This document shows, piece by piece, positions 9,252 to 20,968 of a DNA stretch of 64,000 nucleotides; position 1 is the stretch's first letter; each line of letters opens with the position of its first letter. This stretch comes from Chalciporus piperatus (Eukaryota > Basidiomycota > Agaricomycetes > Boletales > Boletaceae): the NCBI GenBank assembly GCA_038093975.1, contig JBBPTG010000065.1, positions 1-64,000 of the forward strand, given 5' to 3'. The notes under the pieces are model-generated. The model was not told the origin of the DNA. It did no database searches and saw only the letters and a list, made by a program, of their open reading frames with translations. The position numbers and the translations under genes are program-made.

Positions 9252-11914
9252 ATGAGAGTAATACCAAGCAGATACATCTACGGGATATCCTGGGTATTCT
9301 CACTGCTCATTGTTGGACGAGGTACGCACTACCGGACAATCTCTATTGGATGTCTGACGATTTTTCTTTTAGCCCAGCAGCAGTTCACTGGTTCGGGGCA
9401 ACCATCCCTGACAGAATGGCAGTCGTTGAATTCATCGTTGGGTGGACGTCTTCAAACTCTTCGCCCATGGGCCTCCGTTTGCTACTCGTCGGATCCTTCG
9501 TTCGATTCCACGAAGTGCCAGGAGGTGCTGCCAGCATATGACAACGACACGCTCGTGAGTGAAGTGACAGCCGTCAAGGTTGTCGTCGATATTCACCGGT
9601 ATGGTAGCGTGTGCAACAACCCGCCGCATTATTATGGCCCAACTGGGAATCCTGTGGAAATGGGAATGGATGCGGCTTAAACGTCAGCAACCCAGAGGTA
9701 GTCAGTGGCGCGACATGCAAGCAAGGAACAATACCGCCGTACAGCGTAGCCATCACAAGTACCTCAGACGCAAGCACTGTAGTGAAATGGGCTGTCGCCA
9801 ACGACGTGATACTCACTGTGAAAAGCTCTGGTGCGTCCGTTGATCGATCCAGCGAGCCGAGATTATTTAACACTGCGATAGTGGAAGCCTGCCGTGGCCG
9901 ACGGCAGGAAACACTGAGACGGGCGGGCGAACAGAACGGGACCACGCTCTATACGGGAGACTACGAAGTACGGGTACAAGAAAGACTGGCTATCTCTACG
10001 AGCGGTAGCGGGGTATATGTATGGTGCACGTGACTAGTGGTAAGCTAGTGCTTACAGATAGGTCACGATCTTAGTGGACGCGGGGCTGCTCCGGGGACAC
10101 TGCAAGTCAACGTTGCTCAATTGCAGAGCATGCAATATGTTCCACAGTTCGTGCCCGAAGGCTCTCAACATTCTCCAGTTTCCGCAATCACCGCTGGTGG
10201 TGGTACAAATCTGATTGCCAGTATGTTTAATTTTGCTTCAAGTGACCCTGAAGTTCACCCATCGTGACTGGTAGTCTATGAGTTGGCAGAACGTGTGAAC
10301 GTGTCCGTCGCGCTCGGCAGTTGTGGCTCCATTGGAGCAGGTGTGTAGATCAACTTGATTTTCGTGCTTTGATGTTTTAACACCTTAGTAGGGGGTTATT
10401 TCCAGGCAGGTGGTCATGGGATGTATGTTCCATCCTTTCCATTACAAGGATGAATGTTCATAGTTCTTACAGCTTGACCCCGACATTGGGATTAGGGGTA
10501 CGTGTCTCAGACTTATCTTGGACATGATCTGAGTTTTGTGTAGGTTGATAATGTCTTGGAATATGAGGTTGGTTTCAATCCGTCATTTGTATTTTCGCTC
10601 ACATGCGGTCACTTGCTAGATTGTCACAGCAGATGGGGAGATCAGGAAAGTGAATTCGGTTCAAAACTCGGATTTGTTCTGGGGTCTGCGTGGTGGAGGA
10701 TCTGGAAGCTGGGGTATCATAAGTAAGTTCATCAGACTCGACAAGTTGAAATATCTCATGATGGTGGGTTGTATCAGCCTAGGTAACGGTGCAAGCATAT
10801 CCGGCCATGCAAGTGGCCCTCTCTCAGCTTGAAATTCAACCGAACCCCACCCAGAACACGAGCGAGCTTTCAATTCAATTGCTCGAACTTGGAGCGAAAT
10901 ATCAGAATGCGTGGACGGACGGTGGCATTTCTGTGGGTTTCCTGCCAAATGGCACATTCACAGCGGTAATTAGTTACTTGTCTGTAATATTATCCACTGA
11001 CAGCTATGCCCTCATCAGCTTTTCCTCTGGCCTGCGAACAAAGGCTCCCTCCCGCTTTTGTTTCCATTCTGTGATGAGCTGCTCTCGTTATCAGATAATT
11101 ACACGATACTATCCAACAATACCGCCGTGCCAATGTACAGCTCCTACACCGAGGCGGAAACAAAATTCATTGCACCAATCGCCGATGTAGAAAATTACAC
11201 AGGTGGAAGTAGCCACTCGGCCTCGCGACTCATTCCTCGGTCCTCCTTTACATCGCCGGAATCCATACGACAGGTCGCGGAAGCTATCTGGGTCGGGCAC
11301 CAAACGATGGCTGCCATCGTAGGTTCTGGAAATCCAGGCAGTCTTGGCACCGTCCCAGCATTCATCTCAGGGAATTTCCCTGGGTCATCTTACCTTCAGA
11401 GAGTCAACGAAACTGGTGCCAATCCTGCCTTGTACAATGCAGCTTGGCAGGTCCTTTACACTGGGTATGTCAACTGGCTTCGGACTCTGCGCCAACGTCA
11501 CATATCATGAACCCCAGGGCTTGGAACATCGTTCCGGATGAGACGTACCACGAATATGTTTCTGCCGTACTTCATTCGGTTGACCCTTTGACGGAACTGG
11601 GTATTGTGGGAAGCTACCAAGGAGAGTCGAACGCCTACGAAGCCAACTGGCAAGAAAGTAAGATTTTCTTGCTTTTTTTTCCTTTAACGGCGCCGTTGCT
11701 AATCGAGTTCAGCGTTCTTCGGCTACAAGTACTCCAACCTCACGAGCATCAAGCGCAAGTACGACCCTATGAACTGTGAGATTCCCTGCCACCTCACGAT
11801 GCCACCTCACGATGCTGTCTCTGATTTCTATTTGCGATTCCTGTGCGTCATCCGGCTCGAATGCCAGATGTTACAGTTTGGAACTTTGGATACATTGTTT
11901 TGTCATTTTCATAG
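9252..11914 (+). pseudogene. BBE-like FAD-linked oxidase, copy C (probably damaged)
   Basis: Exons match copy B: 9252-9321 (signal peptide), 9373-9554, 9608-9830, 10062-10220, 10275-10340, 10392-10422, 10473-10497, 10544-10567, 10620-10722, 10778-10965, 11019-11464, 11518-11657 and 11713-11775. The GHDLSGRG histidine and [19 protein letters not shown] cysteine motifs are intact. Three things are odd. With the expected acceptor at 10777, the first full codon of exon 10 is TAG (10780-10782), where copy B has TCG. The third intron is 231 nt instead of 61. The last exons of copy B (FNSWK...YQCYGPNSG) are not found, and a splice at about 11872 would give a short unrelated tail ending at 11914. An acceptor at 10795 would bypass the stop with loss of six codons, so function is not excluded. 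Confidence 0.65.
11788..11815 (+). repeat. Short tandem repeat at the 3' end of copy C
   Basis: The 14-mer GCCACCTCACGATG occurs twice in direct succession just after the last recognisable exon of copy C, at the point where homology with copy B ends. It may mark the rearrangement that removed the original 3' exons. Confidence 0.7.
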
Positions 11915-12400
11915 ATTTGTAGTTCGTCATATGTATCGGAGTTGTCAAGTAAACATCAGGAATTTCTCAAGCCACTGATTTACATCCTGGTAAAGGTTGG
12001 ACAGATTCGCGACGACGTCCCGCCGAGGTTCCATGGTATTTATGTCCTCAAGGGTAATATCTCCACCAGACAATTCGCAGTCATGTCGTGCGATGGAGAA
12101 ATTCTGCCTCCTAGGCACTTGCAGTGAGGTCCTCGAGGTTCAAACATGCGAAGAAAGGTACGAGATCACTAGAGCAGCATCGACTCTAGAGTTTCTCGCT
12201 TTTGTTCAACCAGTTGATGCAACCTCGTCTCCGAAATGCGACCCCAAAATCAGTTTTTCACCATCGGACTGGAAAGCAATTTCAATGTTATATGCTCAAA
12301 ATCAGCAAGCTCGACCCGTATGCAGTTCAAAATAAATAAGTTAATTCGACTGATCTTTCCAAATGCATATCCTAGTGACAATTTTCATTGCCAAGTATAT
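11915..12400. other. Intergenic between convergent genes
   Basis: This is about 490 bp between the 3' end of copy C and the stop codon of the glycoside hydrolase gene. Small open frames are present but none resembles a known protein. Confidence 0.45.
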
Positions 12401-14565
12401 TCAAGCGGTGGTGCCGTTTGCCGTGGTATTGTAGAGGTATGGTACACAGACGTTGGGGTCGTTATAATCGGCAGGGTTCTTGGTGAAGAAACCTAATTTG
12501 ACGCCCTCGAGGTAGGACCTATTGAGGAGATTAGGCCTTGTACAATCAGGCAGTGCGTAAACAAGCACGCACCATTGCCGCGCCAGTGCATTTCCGTTGG
12601 TCAATGTCGAGATTTCGGTCTGGAAGTTCCAGAACTAGCCGCGAGGTGGACCTGAGTAAAACTCCCCTAGACTCCATGACGAGACACTTACGAGCCAGCC
12701 TGCACCCTTGCTGTAGGACCATTTTTGAGCATCCGCCCACTGGTAGAGGAACTCATCCGTCGCATTGAATTGTGTAGGAAGACCCCACTCGCCAAACCAG
12801 AGGGGTGAGTTGCCGAGAGCGGCGTCATTCTGAATGCGCTGGAGGTCTAGGAGATAAGTTGTGAGGATATGCACCTAAAGGACGCCTCGGAGAATCTTAC
12901 TGCACACGCTGGTCAAATAGGCAGTCGGGGTAGCATTGGCAACTCCCTGTGAGAGCGTGGATTAATAGGAAACTGAAAGCTAACATGTGAACTCAATTAC
13001 CCCAAACCTAGTGCATGCGTGAGCGAGCATGCTCATGAAGAACAGGCAAGACACCTACGAATAGTACAGGTGGTTGTCGTATCCCTGAGGTCCGATTGCA
13101 GCAGCTGCGGGGTTAGGTGGGTTGTTGTATTGCCAGTTGATATCCATGAAGCTGAACGTGCCATAAGACAAACAATATACGGAAACACAATGAACAGAAC
13201 CTTACTTCGTAACCAACGGAGAACGGGAGGATTTAAGCGACCGAGATGTCAGCACACTCTCCAGACCGTACTGGAAGCCTAGCTGTATGAGGATAGGAAT
13301 AGCATCCTGCAGTGCAGCCCGAACTTCGGAAGTGAACAAGGATGCCCCTGATGCAATTCCAAGAGCGGCAGTGAAGTTTGACGACGCAGCGGAGAGGGAA
13401 ACACCCAAAGACATGCCGGGAACAGGGATGCCGAGAGTGAGCTCAACGGCACGAATAGTTTGAACGAAGTTCATCTGGACTAAATTAGGATATGTGAGCG
13501 CACGAAGATCAACAAAGCTGCGGACGTACAGCCCCCATAGCCCGGTGTCTGCGTGGCGTTCATAATAGGTTCGTTGACAGCCTCGATTGCGAATACGCTT
13601 CCAAAATTGGGATCAAGATGCGAAAGTGCCGTCATCACGGCAGTCCAGACCAGCGCACGATGGTAGTTGTACGGTGTCTACAAGGCAAGTTGGTCAGGTG
13701 CCGCTAAAGCTATAAATGCCATGGTACGAACATAGAATTGAACATCGGAGGTGCAGCTAAATCAGCAGTGAGCATCGGAGTTGGTAGAAATGCTCGACGT
13801 CTTACTTTCCGGTGAACTGTTGACCGGGTGTTTGCACGCCTGGTAGTGCATGGTGATCCAATATCGCCTGAATTCCAGCATCTTGAAGCCAACTCAATCC
13901 ACGGCGCTAATAGCCAAAGGTGAAACGCCGGAAAAGCTTTCGCTCTGAAGGACTTACGAGGTACGCGAGACCGCCACGAGGATATGCTTCCGTTGGACGG
14001 TCAACCAGACCTTCAACAATCCAATATCCGAGCTGAACGATTGACAACCCATCAACAAAGAACCCGAATACTAAACGCTTTTACATACTGGGACTCGGAC
14101 TGTGTTGATGCCAGCCTCTTTGAGCTGCGTGACGTGGTCTTGGGTGAACCAAGTATCCCAGTGCTCGGCGAATGTTGCATCAACGGTGTCGGGATATGCT
14201 TTGGCGAACGAACTGATGAATGTGTAAGATACGAATCACGGCGTTTCTGGACGTTAACCTACGATTCGGTTGCAATGCAAGTCGAGCAATCTGAACAACT
14301 CTGTCCGCCCATGTTCAACCATTCTGAAAGTTGGTGAGACGGCTTCGCGTGTGAACTTGAGTGGTGGTCTTACCCTGCGGGAGCATCCAGGACTCGAGCA
14401 GAAGCCTAAACCCCATGCCTGAGCAAGAACGCGCTGGAAATCGTAGCAAAGAAGCTCGTACCATGAACCCAAGTTTACACCGTATATTTTGCTGGTCGGT
14501 AGCCCGGCGAGCGCTTGTGAGAAAAGTGCCGAGGACAGCGACAAGCCTAACAAAAGGTCCCTCAT
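12401..14565 (-). CDS. Secreted GH5 glycoside hydrolase (beta-1,3-glucanase type)
   Basis: Reading from ATG 14565 to TGA 12401-12403, short introns join into roughly 475 aa. A signal peptide (MRDLLLGLSLSSALFSQALA) is followed by KIYGVNLGSWLLLESWMLPQ, the N-terminal signature of fungal GH5 exo-beta-glucanases. Further on come WDTWFTQDHV and INTVRVPLGYW, then LDHHALPGVQTPGQQFTG, FAIEAVNEP with the catalytic acid/base Glu, and WFGEWGLPTQF with the nucleophile Glu. The C-terminus reads KNPADYNDPNVC. Both catalytic glutamates and all blocks between them are present, so the gene looks functional. It should act in the wall or secretome on beta-1,3- or related glucans. Alternatives are other GH5 subfamilies; exact specificity is not determinable. 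A TATATA at 14633-14638 fits as a promoter. Confidence 0.87.
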
Positions 14566-14632
14566 CGTTGGGGAGAACTATGGGGATGTGGAACTTGGAA
14601 CTATACCTGTGAATGGCATTCATCACGCCGCT

Positions 14633-14638
14633 TATATA
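14633..14638 (-). promoter_or_regulatory. Putative TATA box of the GH5 gene
   Basis: CTATATAAG on the minus strand lies about 70 bp upstream of the ATG at 14565. Inferred from position. Confidence 0.4.
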
Positions 14639-14649
14639 GCTCGGCGGGT

Positions 14650-15986
14650 AAACTGTGGACTGAAGCCGGCCCCGTGATCAAATAACTCCAACTTGAAGGG
14701 CGCGGAACAGAAACCAACGAGAGTCGGAACACGACGCCGCAGTGCCAATCAGTGGGAGAACTGAGATGAGTCTGCTGACCTTCTTCAGCTATTGATAGCA
14801 ACAGTTGCTTCAGAGAACCGCATGCCTCGACATTCATACAGTTCAAACTTCGAAATCCCATAACCGCCGCGGGCCGTCAGGGTGCCGTGTACGTGATCTT
14901 CTACTGCAAGTTGACATCGGATGCCGTTGAGCCGTTGGCAAAGGCTAATTGGCGTTTCCTCTTTGAAGCGAACGGAATGGTCCAACAAGGGGAAAACCAA
15001 AATTGCCCTTTGAAATCCAAGCGGTGGTGACAATGTTCATGGAGACGACTCGCCAGCGCGTCAGCCTGGACCTGACCTTCCGTATATGGCCACGTTAATC
15101 CCCACAAATCCATGCATGACGTCGGCGTTTGTGGCTTGTGCTGGCGGCCGTACGTGGCAAAAGCGCCTACAATCGCCAGTCACGCTGGGAAGATATCAGC
15201 GCTCTCTGAGATCACAGGATCGGATTTGACGTAGTCTGGCTGTTCCGGTTTTCTCATTCAACAACACATGACACTGCTTGGATTAACTAGCACGCTGCCT
15301 GAGCGTGCTCGTGATCGCTCCGGTTTGTGCGATCAGCGGCTATCGTTGAAGATCGTTGTCAGGCTACACCTTTCCCGATAGCTTCCGTTCACCACTTAGA
15401 TTGAACAAATAGCCGCCGACGCATGGGCCGTTTGAGCTATCAATGTCGCGGAAACATTGGGCCAAGTGCTTGATTCTTTGACTCTGAGTTGCGACAAGTA
15501 AGTATCACAAGACCTAGCATGGTGAACCTAATAGTTATACCTACTCCACATCAGAACTCCCCACGCCTGCGTTCGGGTGCAAAAAATCTAAATCGAAGAA
15601 ATGCTTCGATCCGCCTTTAAAATAACATGTCGGTGCGAAATAGAAGGTGTGGAAGCTCTGGGAGTGAGTGTGTCTTCAAAGCTATGTAAAGCTCGCTTTG
15701 CGAGGATAGATCTAGACGCCTCGGACTTGAAGGAGGCCCGCAGTCGCATTTCACTCCAAGTTCCGCGACTTGCTCTTCCCACAGACGAAGTCTTGGATGA
15801 CGCACCTCCGAGTATCAGTGTTGGCGCCCATTGGCCTGGACTTACCAGAAGCCCGAAAATCGGTCGAAACTGACGTGGCAGAGGCATTTGTATGTCGGTC
15901 CAGTCTTATGACGGAATATGTTTGCAGTTGTATTCCGCGAGGATCCGCTTCCGTCCCCGATATTTGCTTGTTGGCTTCCGGTACTT
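14650..15986. other. Intergenic between divergent GH5 and transporter genes
   Basis: About 1.3 kb without recognisable coding features. Two overlapping frames around 15588-15887 are open on opposite strands but show no family motif, and at most one could be real. The region must hold the promoter of the plus-strand transporter. Confidence 0.4.
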
Positions 15987-18259
15987 ATGACCAACAACAA
16001 CTGCGGTGGTGCTCAACCCCCGGACTCGGGTAGCCCACCAAACACAGAGGGGCACTCTGGGTCTAAGGCAACGCTGACTCTCGAGAAGGAATCGCAGGAA
16101 TTTCCCGAGGGTGGGATTGCAGGGTGGGCGACAGCTTTCGGCGCGTGAGTTCCGATGCTATAGTATACACCAGCTTTGCATCCAGTGCTCATCATCCCCC
16201 TTGACCAGATTTCTTGTCCAGTTCAGCACTTATGGGTAAGATCAACATTGAACGCCGCTCGTGGAAAGCTAATTACCGGCAAAATTTCCGTCTTCTAGAT
16301 ACTCTATCTCATTCGGAGTGTATCAAGGTATGGGATCTACTTTGTGCCCCCTTTCCTGCGAGGATAAATTGTTCAATACCTTCGAGATTTTTATTCTCAA
16401 GTATACATCACCAACCAGACGCCATCCACCATTTCGTAAGTCTCCACCGCGGGATCACATTCCTCATCACTAACTTTCAGTTGGACCCCAAAGATGGATC
16501 GGGAGCACAAATGCATTTCTTTTCGAGATATGTGGACTTCTAGCGGGTAGATTGTATGATCGTGGTTATTTGTGAGTCCTTCCCTTGCTCGCCGTCATCG
16601 TCTTACCACCAGGTCTCGGTCAGTTATCACCTCCTCTATGGTGCATCGTTACTCCAAGCTTTATCGCTCTTCATGCTTTCCCTGGCTCATCCGAACAATT
16701 ACTATCAGGTAAGTACTTCACGCTCATCTTGCGTCTAAATGCAATGGCGATGACACCATGACAAGGTCTTCCTCGCCCAGGGAATAGGGTCTGGATGTGC
16801 TGCAGGACTTGTATATATCCCCTCCATGGCGGTCGTATCTCACTATTTCGATAAGCGTCGCGAACAAGTCATGACGTTCGTCGCTTCCGGGGCTTATCTC
16901 GGCGCAGTGGTCCATCCTATCATGCTAAATAACACGATCAACGGACAACTTGGTTTCGCGAACGGCGTTCGTGCCAGCGCAGGGCTAACCAGCGGGCTGC
17001 TGTTGATTTCATGTTTACTGATGAGAACGAGGCTAACCCCCTCTGAATCTCAAGGAAACTTTCTGACCATAGCCAAGAAATGTGGTCGAGATAATGGTTT
17101 CATCTTTGGATGTCTTGGGTACGTTGAGCGAACGGTCACTGGGGCTGTTCGATCCCTCTTCTTCAAACTTGCTCACTCTCCGAGCCTGATTTCGCAGATT
17201 GTCGATCTCTGTGATGGCGGTTTATTTTCCCCTGTTTTACTTACAGCTCGATTCCGTGAAACACGGCCTCGGAAAGACGTTCTCCTTTTATTCAGTTGGG
17301 TCGTGTTCTTCTCGCTTCTTTCTTAGTGGATCATAACCCCTTACAGCTTGTGATCATGAACGCTTCAAGCTTCATCGGCCAGCTAAGCTCAGGCGTGCTG
17401 GTTGGACACCTTGGCGTCCCGATCGTTGTAATAATATCTACGTTTTGTGGCACTGCACTCCTCTTTGGCATGATAGGTGTGCATACGGTGGGTGGCGTCG
17501 TAGCCTTTGGGGTGTTATACGGATATTTTGCCGGAATATGTGAGTGTTTGCATTCCAACTGATTGCCAAGATCACCAGCTTTGGTTTCAAATTTCTCCTT
17601 CGCTCATCACGGCGTACTTCTCTTTGTAGTTCAGGCGTTATGGGCGCCAGTCATGGCGATGCTGACGCCCGATCTCTCGGAGTTGGGGTGAGTAGATCTA
17701 CTTCATGATCGGAACTTCTCCGCGACCATTTGTCACGATCCAGTGTACGAATGGGGGTTGCCTGTGCAGCTATGGGTGCGCCGCTGATCTTGATGTCAAA
17801 ATGGACGCCACTGATCTGACCTCCTCTATTTCCGTACACTCGCTGAACGTCCGCGGCGTTCCTCCTCGAATCCCCCTCGCGACCCTTTTTGAATCCCTTG
17901 ATATTCCGAATTCTCAACACAGCCATTGGCGGGCTTGTAGGTGAGGCTGTGGTACATTTGACCGCGATCACACTCTGACCTAGATTCCATCGGCGAAATC
18001 TAGGTCCTCCGATATCAGGGGCACTCCTCACGGATACGTACATCTGGTGGCGAGGCGCGCTTTTTAATGGGGTGAGGAATACAACCTAGTCTTCCAATGA
18101 TGTACGCTGATCGACTAACTCCGGCGTTCGTAGCTTGCCGCTGCTGTGGGTTGTGCCATGTTCATTGCCATGCATCGTGTGCTTCTGCGCCAGGAAAAGT
18201 CTGTACGAGAAGGGCCAAAGCCGGGTGCGGGGGTGGCAGAGGATAATAAGAAGCTGTAG
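15987..18259 (+). CDS. MFS transporter, monocarboxylate-transporter-like
   Basis: The start ATG at 15987 opens a hydrophilic N-terminus rich in Gly, Ser and Asn, followed by EFPEGGIAGWATAFGA, the entry motif of fungal MCT-like (SLC16-type) transporters. Spliced exons give FLVQFSTYGYSISFGVYQ, TNQTPSTISWIGSTNAFLF, GIGSGCAAGLVYIPSMAVVS with HYFDKRR (loop 4-5), a long middle exon 16792-17120, then GQLSSGVLVGHLGVPIVVII. The C-terminal exons read TYIWWRGALFNG and a charged tail ending in NNKKL with TAG 18257-18259. It is a plasma-membrane 12-TM carrier for small organic acids or similar solutes. The exons around 17770-18010 are hard to resolve, so a small defect there cannot be excluded. It is divergent from the GH5 gene. 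Confidence 0.8.
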
Positions 18260-18369
18260 AGATGTCGGTTGCCAACGATCGAGTATTCCGCTTGCGAGAC
18301 AGCAGATGCATCTGGGTCAATCTCGAACGGGAGGGTATGTCCAATGTGTAGATATACGGCAGCCACCTA

Positions 18370-19593
18370 CTACCTTCCAGGCCTCCCTTGTCCCTCTCGC
18401 AATTCAGAACCCATGACATCTTTGAGCACTCTCCACGCCCCGTCTCCTGGATCGCATTTCTTCAGTGCATCATAATCATACCAAACGATTACTCCCTCGG
18501 AGTCTGCCACGATGGCTTGTTGAGCATACGAATAAGCAGCGCAAGCCAGCGTAAATTGAGTACGACTCGATGACACGACCGCCTTGTGACCGATCAACAA
18601 CTGCAAGACCAGCGCGTTCATCAGATATCTCCAAGAGGAAGACATATGAATAGAGGGCGGCGTTGGATCCACTTACGGTATCTGGGAAGGTGACAGGTCG
18701 TCTAAAGTTCACGTTGATGGACTTGAGGATGAGGGAGATGCCTTTCCCCGCGAGCATAGCTTCGGTGCGTTCCTTGCCGCCCAAGAGATTTCCTAGACGT
18801 ATGACCCACTGCATTCGACCCTGTGTGATTCAATGTTAAATAAGCCTGCGTTAGCTGCTTTCGTCATCCCGCGGCCGCTCGACGACTACTTACCGACTCG
18901 AAGAAGCGTACTGGTCAGCCGAAAGTTAGAATGAACGTTGGTTCGCCCCTACTAAAAGGGGAGACTATCTTACGATAATGTGCATTGTTCACGTGTCTGT
19001 CGAGACGACATGTTCAGTCATCCAGTTTACAGTGCGAGATAAACGCCCCCCAAAAACTCAGCGAAGAGGATGAAGACTACCTACCGGAAAGCGTCGTGAT
19101 GTCCCCAAACGATGCTTTGCTCCCAGAGTGATCCCGCGTCGTACCCGAGTGAAATCAGCTTTGCACGCGCTGGGTCAGAGTCAGATGGGGACTGCGAACC
19201 AGGGTTCTGCGAGGATCCAGAGAGACTGCTGTGACTGTGACTCGAGTGCGCGGTATTTCCGGCTAAAGCTTGAGCTTGGGACTGAGTGGCTTTGAGCAGT
19301 TCTGCTGGAAGCTCGTCTGGGGAGGCGGGTCCAGTTGATCCAGGAGGGATGTGGAATGGAGACGTTGGATCGCGGAAGGCATCTCTGAGAGACTATTTGT
19401 GTGACGAAGGCGTATTATGAGGTCGCACGCATCGGGTTTGGGTAGAACTCGGAATTGACGCTGAGAATGCGAGTGACGGTAAATAACGGCTTACCTGTAT
19501 GGAGGACCCGCTTATGAAGGCTCTGTTGGATTGAGGGGTTGTCAGAAGACGAGCAGCGCTCTTGAAGAGCATTGCTTGTCGATTGGAGAGCAT
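18370..19593 (-). CDS. Mitochondrial hot-dog thioesterase family protein
   Basis: ATG 19593 opens a basic, Ser/Thr-rich presequence (MLSNRQAMLFKSAARLLT), then AFRDPTSPFHIPPGSTGPAS, a low-complexity Ser/His/Gln segment and LWEQSIVWGHHDAFR. Short exons encode HVNNAHYLRFFES, the hot-dog helix motif of 4HBT-type thioesterases. They are followed by RMQWVIRLGNLLGGKER and SINVNFRRPVTFPDT, and the last exon is ACAAYSYAQQAIVADSEG to TAG 18370-18372. The fold hydrolyses acyl-CoA or similar thioesters; the presequence suggests mitochondria. The 3' end lies about 110 bp from the convergent MFS gene. A retrotransposon frame begins only about 300 bp upstream of the ATG. Pieces of a second copy lie at 26945-27155 and 30452-30765. 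Confidence 0.82.
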
Positions 19594-19891
19594 GATTGGA
19601 TGGCAGCAGTGACGGTGCGGGGTATACAAATGTGGCCGTTCTGTGACATAAGCGAGCTTGCGAGCGATCGTCACAGAACTAGGCCTTCGTGACAAGTGCG
19701 TCTCGAGAACCTCGCACCACGTGACCTCGTTGGTGCTTCGATTAGAGCTCTCCGCCTTTCAAGGCCTCAGTCCCAGATATATCAAGGGATCGCGGACGCG
19801 CGTCTCCCTTGTGCTTTCTTCCTTTCTTCCCACTCCCTGCGTGCGTTTCTCGACCTTTCTCCCCCATCCTTTTTCGCATTCGCGCTTCACT

Positions 19892-20968
19892 ATGACTTCC
19901 ACCAACACCTCTTCAGTCCCTAACGCTCCTTCAGTCCCTCATAATGCTCCTTCCCTCACATCGGCTGAGATCGACGCCGAGAACGCCGCACGCACGGCTC
20001 GTAACTTAATCTTACAATCTCGCCGCGACGCCGGCGAGGCAAACGTTCCTAACGATGAATCTCTTCTTCCTCCTCCTTCTACTATTGTCACTCACCCTCC
20101 AGCCAATCAGGCTCAACAATGGATCGCCGCTTACGCCGTCATGTCCCCAGGTTCCAAGGCTCAGGCCTCGAAGGCCTTCGACGCCGTCAAGCCTACCATT
20201 CCTTCTCCCACTCTCACTTTCAATATCTTATTCTCTGCCGACAAAGAGATCGAAGTAACCACCACCACTGCCGACAGTTCTTACGGTCTTGGCATCCATT
20301 CTACCATCACCGATCTCGTCAGAGCCGGTCAATACCTTCCCTTAATTCTCTTCACGGATGAAACCACCAAGCGTCTTCATCGCGAGGGTCATATCCTCAA
20401 AAAGGTCAAATCTTCCATCGCTGGGGTCACTCATCATCTCCTAGACCTTTCAACCTTACCCTCTGAGGATTCCCTCGATGCCTTCACCTGGCACGAAGCT
20501 TGGAAACGTTATCTCAAATGGCTTAAGGACGTCGCGGAGGAGTCTGTCCACGACCGCTTCCTGTGGCATTATACCACTCTCTCTTCGGACGAAGCTCTTC
20601 GTACCAACTTCAAAGCCATCCTCACCTTCGATCAGAACATTCGTTCTCGATACGCGGCTCAACCCTTCTTTCACAACGAGTTCGCTTGGCAACTGCAATT
20701 GCAGGTGCATCATTTTCATATCTCTTCCTTCACACTCGTTCACTTACTCTCTTCATCTCTTCATTCCTCATCATAGGCTGTGAAGAGTTCAGTCACCAAC
20801 GACTATTTTGCTCACATCTCTGCTCGCGACGATCACTCCTCATCACATCGTTACGAACCGTACGATACCGCGCGTAAACATTCTATCTCTAAGCGTCGCG
20901 AACATCAGGAACCTCAGTCCTTTCGGGACAACAACTCCCACACTTCCTCCAAGTCCAAATCGGACCCT
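19892..20968 (+). CDS. Gag-like ORF of the retrotransposon
   Basis: ATG 19892 (MTSTNTSSVPNAPSVPHN) starts a Ser/Pro/Thr-rich N-terminus followed by a helical region (TWHEAWKRYLKWLKDVAEES). The open frame formally stops at TAG 20774-20776. However, GT at 20705 and that same TAG as an AG acceptor at 20776 define a 72-nt intron whose removal keeps phase 0 (QLQLQ to AVKSS). The frame then runs through a basic stretch to about 20960. A retroviral-type CCHC knuckle, CIICQRSGHRFSDC (20968-21009), sits in the -1 frame, followed by a second Cys/His cluster (HACSFCGDTLHGALSRLC). Either one base is missing in this copy or a -1 frameshift is used. Confidence 0.7.

Noticed and set aside
15588..15887. Pair of overlapping ~90-99-aa ORFs on opposite strands
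   Set aside because: Neither has a domain or splice context; chance open frames in the GH5/MFS intergenic region.
20774..20776. TAG as the true stop codon of the Gag ORF
   Set aside because: The TAG coincides with a CATAG splice acceptor in phase with a good GT donor 72 nt upstream, and the downstream frame continues the Gag-like sequence.
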